A stretch of 8,341 nt of DNA from Ruminococcus flavefaciens. GTDB lineage: Bacteria > Bacillota > Clostridia > Oscillospirales > Ruminococcaceae. How positions within the stretch are numbered: the first letter of the stretch is position 1; every line of letters starts with the position of its first letter. The position numbers were made by a program, and so were the translations under genes. The stretch covers positions 1-8,341 of the forward strand of contig DEBW01000213.1 of assembly GCA_002348905.1 (NCBI GenBank), read 5' to 3'. Under the pieces are notes generated by a model. It was not told the DNA's origin. It saw only the letters and a program-made list of their open reading frames with translations, and made no database searches. Positions 5,808 to 8,341 of this stretch are shown here, piece by piece.

Positions 5808-8291
5808 TCAGTTAAATAACATATATTTTGCAATGCTGTCTGTTCCTCCGGTGGAAAGATAGCTGTAATATCCGAGTATCACAGATGCGTCAGAAGCGTC
5901 TACCCTGCCGTTGACATTAAGGTCGGCTCTTACTACATAATCGTGCGGAAATGTATAGTAGCCTCCGACAGACACGTTCACGTATTCGGCAAGTACCTCG
6001 CTTGCATCCTTTGCATCTGTTATACCGTCAGCGTTAACATCTCCCATGCGTATACCGCTGTCAGGCACTCTTTCATATGCTTCTGCTGCATCGTATGCGC
6101 TCAGTACGCCGTCATAATTATAGTCTCCCTCAACGGCATAGCCTTTCTTTCCAACTATCATATCCCTAAGTTTTTCAGCGTCAGCATAGGTAATACTGTT
6201 GTCTGCGTCCATATCTCCCGTCATGGTCACGCAGGCTGGCAATTCTTCCGGCTGAAAGCTGTGCAGGACTGACGGTAATTCTATGCTCCAGCTCGCATGA
6301 TCTCCTCCGGCTTTTATGAAGTCTACGTCACGCTTCATGAACCAGTCGCTGTTAATAGGCTCGGTATCGTCCCATGTAGTATCAATATGAAACCACTTGC
6401 CGTCTATCTTCACGAGATTCCATGCGTGGGCACGGTTATGGACGTAACAGCTTTCAACTCCGGCTTCGTGCAGGAGCAGATTATACGTCTTTGCATAGCC
6501 TTCACATACTGCAAGACCGTCCATGAATACGGCTGAATCGACATGATTGCCGTAGTCTGCTTCATTTTCAAGGTCGTACTCCGCATGAGCACACACCCAG
6601 TCATGAAGAACTTTTGCCTTCTGCATCTCGTTCATGCTGTCATCGACTGTCTCAGATACCACCTTTTTCACATTGTTTAAGGTGTACCTGTTCATAAAGC
6701 CGACATTGTTGGCGGTATGGCAGTTCTTCATCATATATTCCTCAAAAGCAGGCTCTGCTGTGGTGTTTTCTCCCTTTATGACTTCCTCCCCGTTTATGCT
6801 GAAAAGGTTAGGACAGTTATTGAAGCATCGTGCAGATATATTGTCGCTGAGGTCAAAGTTCACATCTGCAAGCGCAGTACAGCCGTCAAATGCGAGGTCG
6901 CTTATCTTGCTCATGCCGTTGAACGAGACTTTTTCAAGTGCTTCACAGCCGGAAAATGTATTCACATTCACCTCGGCATCTCCGTTTACTGTCACTTCTT
7001 TCAGCTTCTTGCAGTTCCGGAAAGCATCATAGGCTATAGAAATATTTCCCTCCGGCAGTACGATACTTTCAAGCGCTGAACCCTTGAATGCATCAAAGCC
7101 GATATTCACGTTATCGACCTTATCGGTGAATATCAGGTTCTTTACTGATGAACCGGCAAAAGCTCCGTTTTCGATGCTTACGGACTTTCCGCCACGGAAT
7201 CTTATCGTTTCAAGACATTCCGGTACATCTTCTATACTGATAGAGCAGTTTCCGGGAAGTTCAAGCTCTTTAAGTCCTGTGCCTGATATGCCGTAGCCTG
7301 TTATGGTCACATCATCGCCCTGTATCTCCAGCTTTTCAAGTGATGTACAGCCGTTAAGACCGTTTATGAGCTTCACGCTCGGAGGAAGTACAAGACTTTT
7401 CAATGCTGTGCAGTTATTGAGAAAATTGACTGTCTTTATGCCGTCAGCTATGGTAACTTTTTCGAGATATTCGCTTTGCAGATACGGTACACTTTTTACA
7501 TCCTTGCCGACGATCACTTCTTTGACATATTTATTCCCCTCGATTATATTGTCAAAGTTCTCGCCGATAATCACTTCTTCTGTCCCAATGAAATCAAAGC
7601 CCTCTATCTTTTCCGGGATAGTGAGCACCTCATCTGTTCCGATATATTTTGCAATAGAAACGCTCAGTTTTCCGTCTTCTTGATTCATAAACCTGAGCAC
7701 CCAGTCGTCTCCGACAGTTCTCGTGCAGTAAAGCTCATCAAAAACTACTGTATTTTCATCGACATACTTCTCAGGCATTTCATACGACGAATCTTCAAAT
7801 GCGTTCTGTGATACGGCTATGACTTCATCGGCTATCGTCACTTTTTTCAGTTTTTTACAGCCGGCAAAGCATCTGTCAGGTACGAAACGAAGGCTTTTCG
7901 GGATATTGACCTCTGTCACTGACGAATTGCGGAATGTGCCTTCATACAAGAATGTGATACTGTCCGGCAGAGTTACTTTTCCAAGATTCTCTGCTCCGCT
8001 GAACGCACCCGAAGATATAGCCTTTACCGGAAGTCCCTGTATAGTTTCAGGTATGACAACATCACATATAGCGCTGTCAGTTTTGTTTTTATTATTCCAG
8101 TTCCTTATTTCAACATAGTCTCCCCATAAATAGGACTGAAAAAACGAACAGCTGAATTCGTCCGAAATATCCTCATCCTCTGCCTGAGTTATAACATCTC
8201 CGGCTGGAGATACCGGAACAGGCGACATATCCGCACTCATACAGGAAAATAGTGTAACTGCTGAAGTAAATGCTGCAATGATTTTTTTCAT
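5808..8291 (-). CDS. Gene A: secreted BspA-type LRR / transglutaminase-like protein with two tandem dockerins (827 aa)
   Basis: First paralog in transcription order, predicted secreted, substrate unknown. The signal peptide is within residues 1-37 (MKK start, hydrophobic 4-16, LFSC ending at Cys17, possible signal peptidase I sites after SPA30 or TQA37). Cap modules lie at about 55-92 and 192-234. LRR blocks cover about 93-172 and 235-500. The transglutaminase-like core (about 540-645) has predicted Cys596 (AVCEGYAK), His622 (RAHAWN) and Asp637 (HIDTTWDD). It is about 70% identical to gene C here by eye, so clearly more distant than B is from C. Uniquely, two dockerins follow: one at about 692-745 with loops 30 residues apart and one at about 750-815 with loops 39 residues apart. 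All four calcium loops keep their acidic/Asn positions. The start is supported by AGAGGTGG just upstream. The stop is TGA. The triad and the family assignment are clear; the activity is inferred. Confidence 0.95.
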   Translation of the reverse strand: MKKIIAAFTSAVTLFSCMSADMSPVPVSPAGDVITQAEDEDISDEFSCSFFQSYLWGDYVEIRNWNNKNKTDSAICDVVIPETIQGLPVKAISSGAFSGAENLGKVTLPDSITFLYEGTFRNSSVTEVNIPKSLRFVPDRCFAGCKKLKKVTIADEVIAVSQNAFEDSSYEMPEKYVDENTVVFDELYCTRTVGDDWVLRFMNQEDGKLSVSIAKYIGTDEVLTIPEKIEGFDFIGTEEVIIGENFDNIIEGNKYVKEVIVGKDVKSVPYLQSEYLEKVTIADGIKTVNFLNNCTALKSLVLPPSVKLINGLNGCTSLEKLEIQGDDVTITGYGISGTGLKELELPGNCSISIEDVPECLETIRFRGGKSVSIENGAFAGSSVKNLIFTDKVDNVNIGFDAFKGSALESIVLPEGNISIAYDAFRNCKKLKEVTVNGDAEVNVNTFSGCEALEKVSFNGMSKISDLAFDGCTALADVNFDLSDNISARCFNNCPNLFSINGEEVIKGENTTAEPAFEEYMMKNCHTANNVGFMNRYTLNNVKKVVSETVDDSMNEMQKAKVLHDWVCAHAEYDLENEADYGNHVDSAVFMDGLAVCEGYAKTYNLLLHEAGVESCYVHNRAHAWNLVKIDGKWFHIDTTWDDTEPINSDWFMKRDVDFIKAGGDHASWSIELPSVLHSFQPEELPACVTMTGDMDADNSITYADAEKLRDMIVGKKGYAVEGDYNYDGVLSAYDAAEAYERVPDSGIRMGDVNADGITDAKDASEVLAEYVNVSVGGYYTFPHDYVVRADLNVNGRVDASDASVILGYYSYLSTGGTDSIAKYMLFN
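5847..6044 (-). other. C-terminal dockerin of gene A (residues about 750-815)
   Basis: It has loops Asp751/Asn753/Asp755/Asp762 and Asp790/Asn792/Asn794/Asp801, then the shared ending YYSYLSTGG. It matches the dockerins of B and C in spacing (39) and in the helix motif DA.DAS..L..Y. The second loop has Asn in place of Asp at position 5. Confidence 0.85.
6057..6218 (-). other. Extra dockerin of gene A (residues about 692-745)
   Basis: Two calcium loops are visible: Asp693/Asp695/Asp697/Asp704 and Asp723/Asn725/Asp727/Asp734, each followed by a helix-like segment (AEKLRDMIVGK, then AAEAYERV). The loop spacing of 30 is close to classic type I dockerins. Genes B and C have no equivalent and join the transglutaminase region directly to their single dockerin. 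Confidence 0.8.
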
Positions 8292-8297
8292 GTTTTT

Positions 8298-8305
8298 CCA
8301 CCTCT
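8298..8305 (-). promoter_or_regulatory. Ribosome binding site of gene A
   Basis: The minus strand reads AGAGGTGG, of which GAGGTG pairs with the anti-Shine-Dalgarno, ending 7 bases before the ATG at 8291. It is weaker than the sites of B and C. An eight-A run lies just upstream of it. Confidence 0.7.
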
Positions 8306-8312
8306 TTTTTTT

Positions 8313-8341
8313 ACAAATAAGGGCGGATAATATCCGCCCCT
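8313..8341 (-). terminator. Intrinsic-terminator-like hairpin upstream of gene A
   Basis: GGGCGGATA and TATCCGCCC (8321-8339) form an 8-base-pair stem with a 3-base loop and a GC-rich base. On the minus strand it is followed by TTATTTGT (8320-8313). This fits a terminator for a minus-strand gene beyond the right edge. Only about 8 bases lie between its T-run and the ribosome binding site of gene A, so it may instead be part of gene A's leader. Confidence 0.65.

Noticed and set aside
6057..6218. Reading gene A's first acidic loop pair as a calmodulin-type EF-hand
   Set aside because: The loop pattern D.(D/N).D with Asp at position 12 (rather than Glu), the short helix after each loop and the secreted context fit a dockerin better.
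6410..6604. Minus-strand open frame of 64 codons inside gene A
   Set aside because: It is an alternate frame of the transglutaminase-coding region, with no independent signals.
6634..7079. Plus-strand open frames opposite gene A (about 120-130 codons), and similar ones opposite B and C
   Set aside because: They are antisense to well-supported coding sequence, have no ribosome binding sites or recognisable motifs, and recur at the same places in the paralogs as expected from shared sequence.

Overview
The window looks like a piece of a Ruminococcus-type genome (Firmicutes, Oscillospiraceae). The grounds are three large secreted proteins combining BspA-like leucine-rich repeats (LRRs), a transglutaminase-like domain and dockerin modules, moderately AT-rich DNA with strong AGGAGG ribosome binding sites, and a formate-tetrahydrofolate ligase of the kind found in anaerobic Firmicutes. 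The genus is inferred from domain architecture, not from a search.

All genes lie on the minus strand, so transcription runs from high to low coordinates: gene A (5808-8291), gene B (3311-5728), gene C (692-3220), then the 5' part of fhs (1-621), which leaves the window. The gaps are 79, 90 and 70 bases. There are no RNA genes, CRISPR arrays or insertion sequences, and no gene-free stretch over 300 bases. A GC-rich hairpin at 8321-8339 followed by a T-rich run lies just upstream of gene A. It is either the terminator of an unseen upstream gene or a leader element. fhs has its own strong extended -10 promoter directly after gene C, which separates it functionally from the cluster.

The three large genes are tandem paralogs sharing one plan: signal peptide, a small beta-rich cap module, a short LRR block, a second cap, a long LRR block, a transglutaminase-like core with an intact Cys-His-Asp triad, and a C-terminal dockerin with two calcium loops. 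They differ in parts: gene C carries an extra N-terminal cap module, gene A carries a second complete dockerin, and gene B has an irregular LRR block. The last 905 bases of B and C align without gaps at about 89% identity by hand count, while their LRR regions have diverged strongly. In the LRR region C resembles A more than B. That mosaic suggests duplication followed by recombination or gene conversion of the catalytic/dockerin ends, with the LRR parts varying.

A working model, which is inference: these are cell-surface or cellulosome-delivered proteins in which variable LRRs choose the target, the transglutaminase-like domain acts on protein (cross-linking, amide hydrolysis or proteolysis), and the dockerin docks the protein onto a cohesin scaffold encoded elsewhere.
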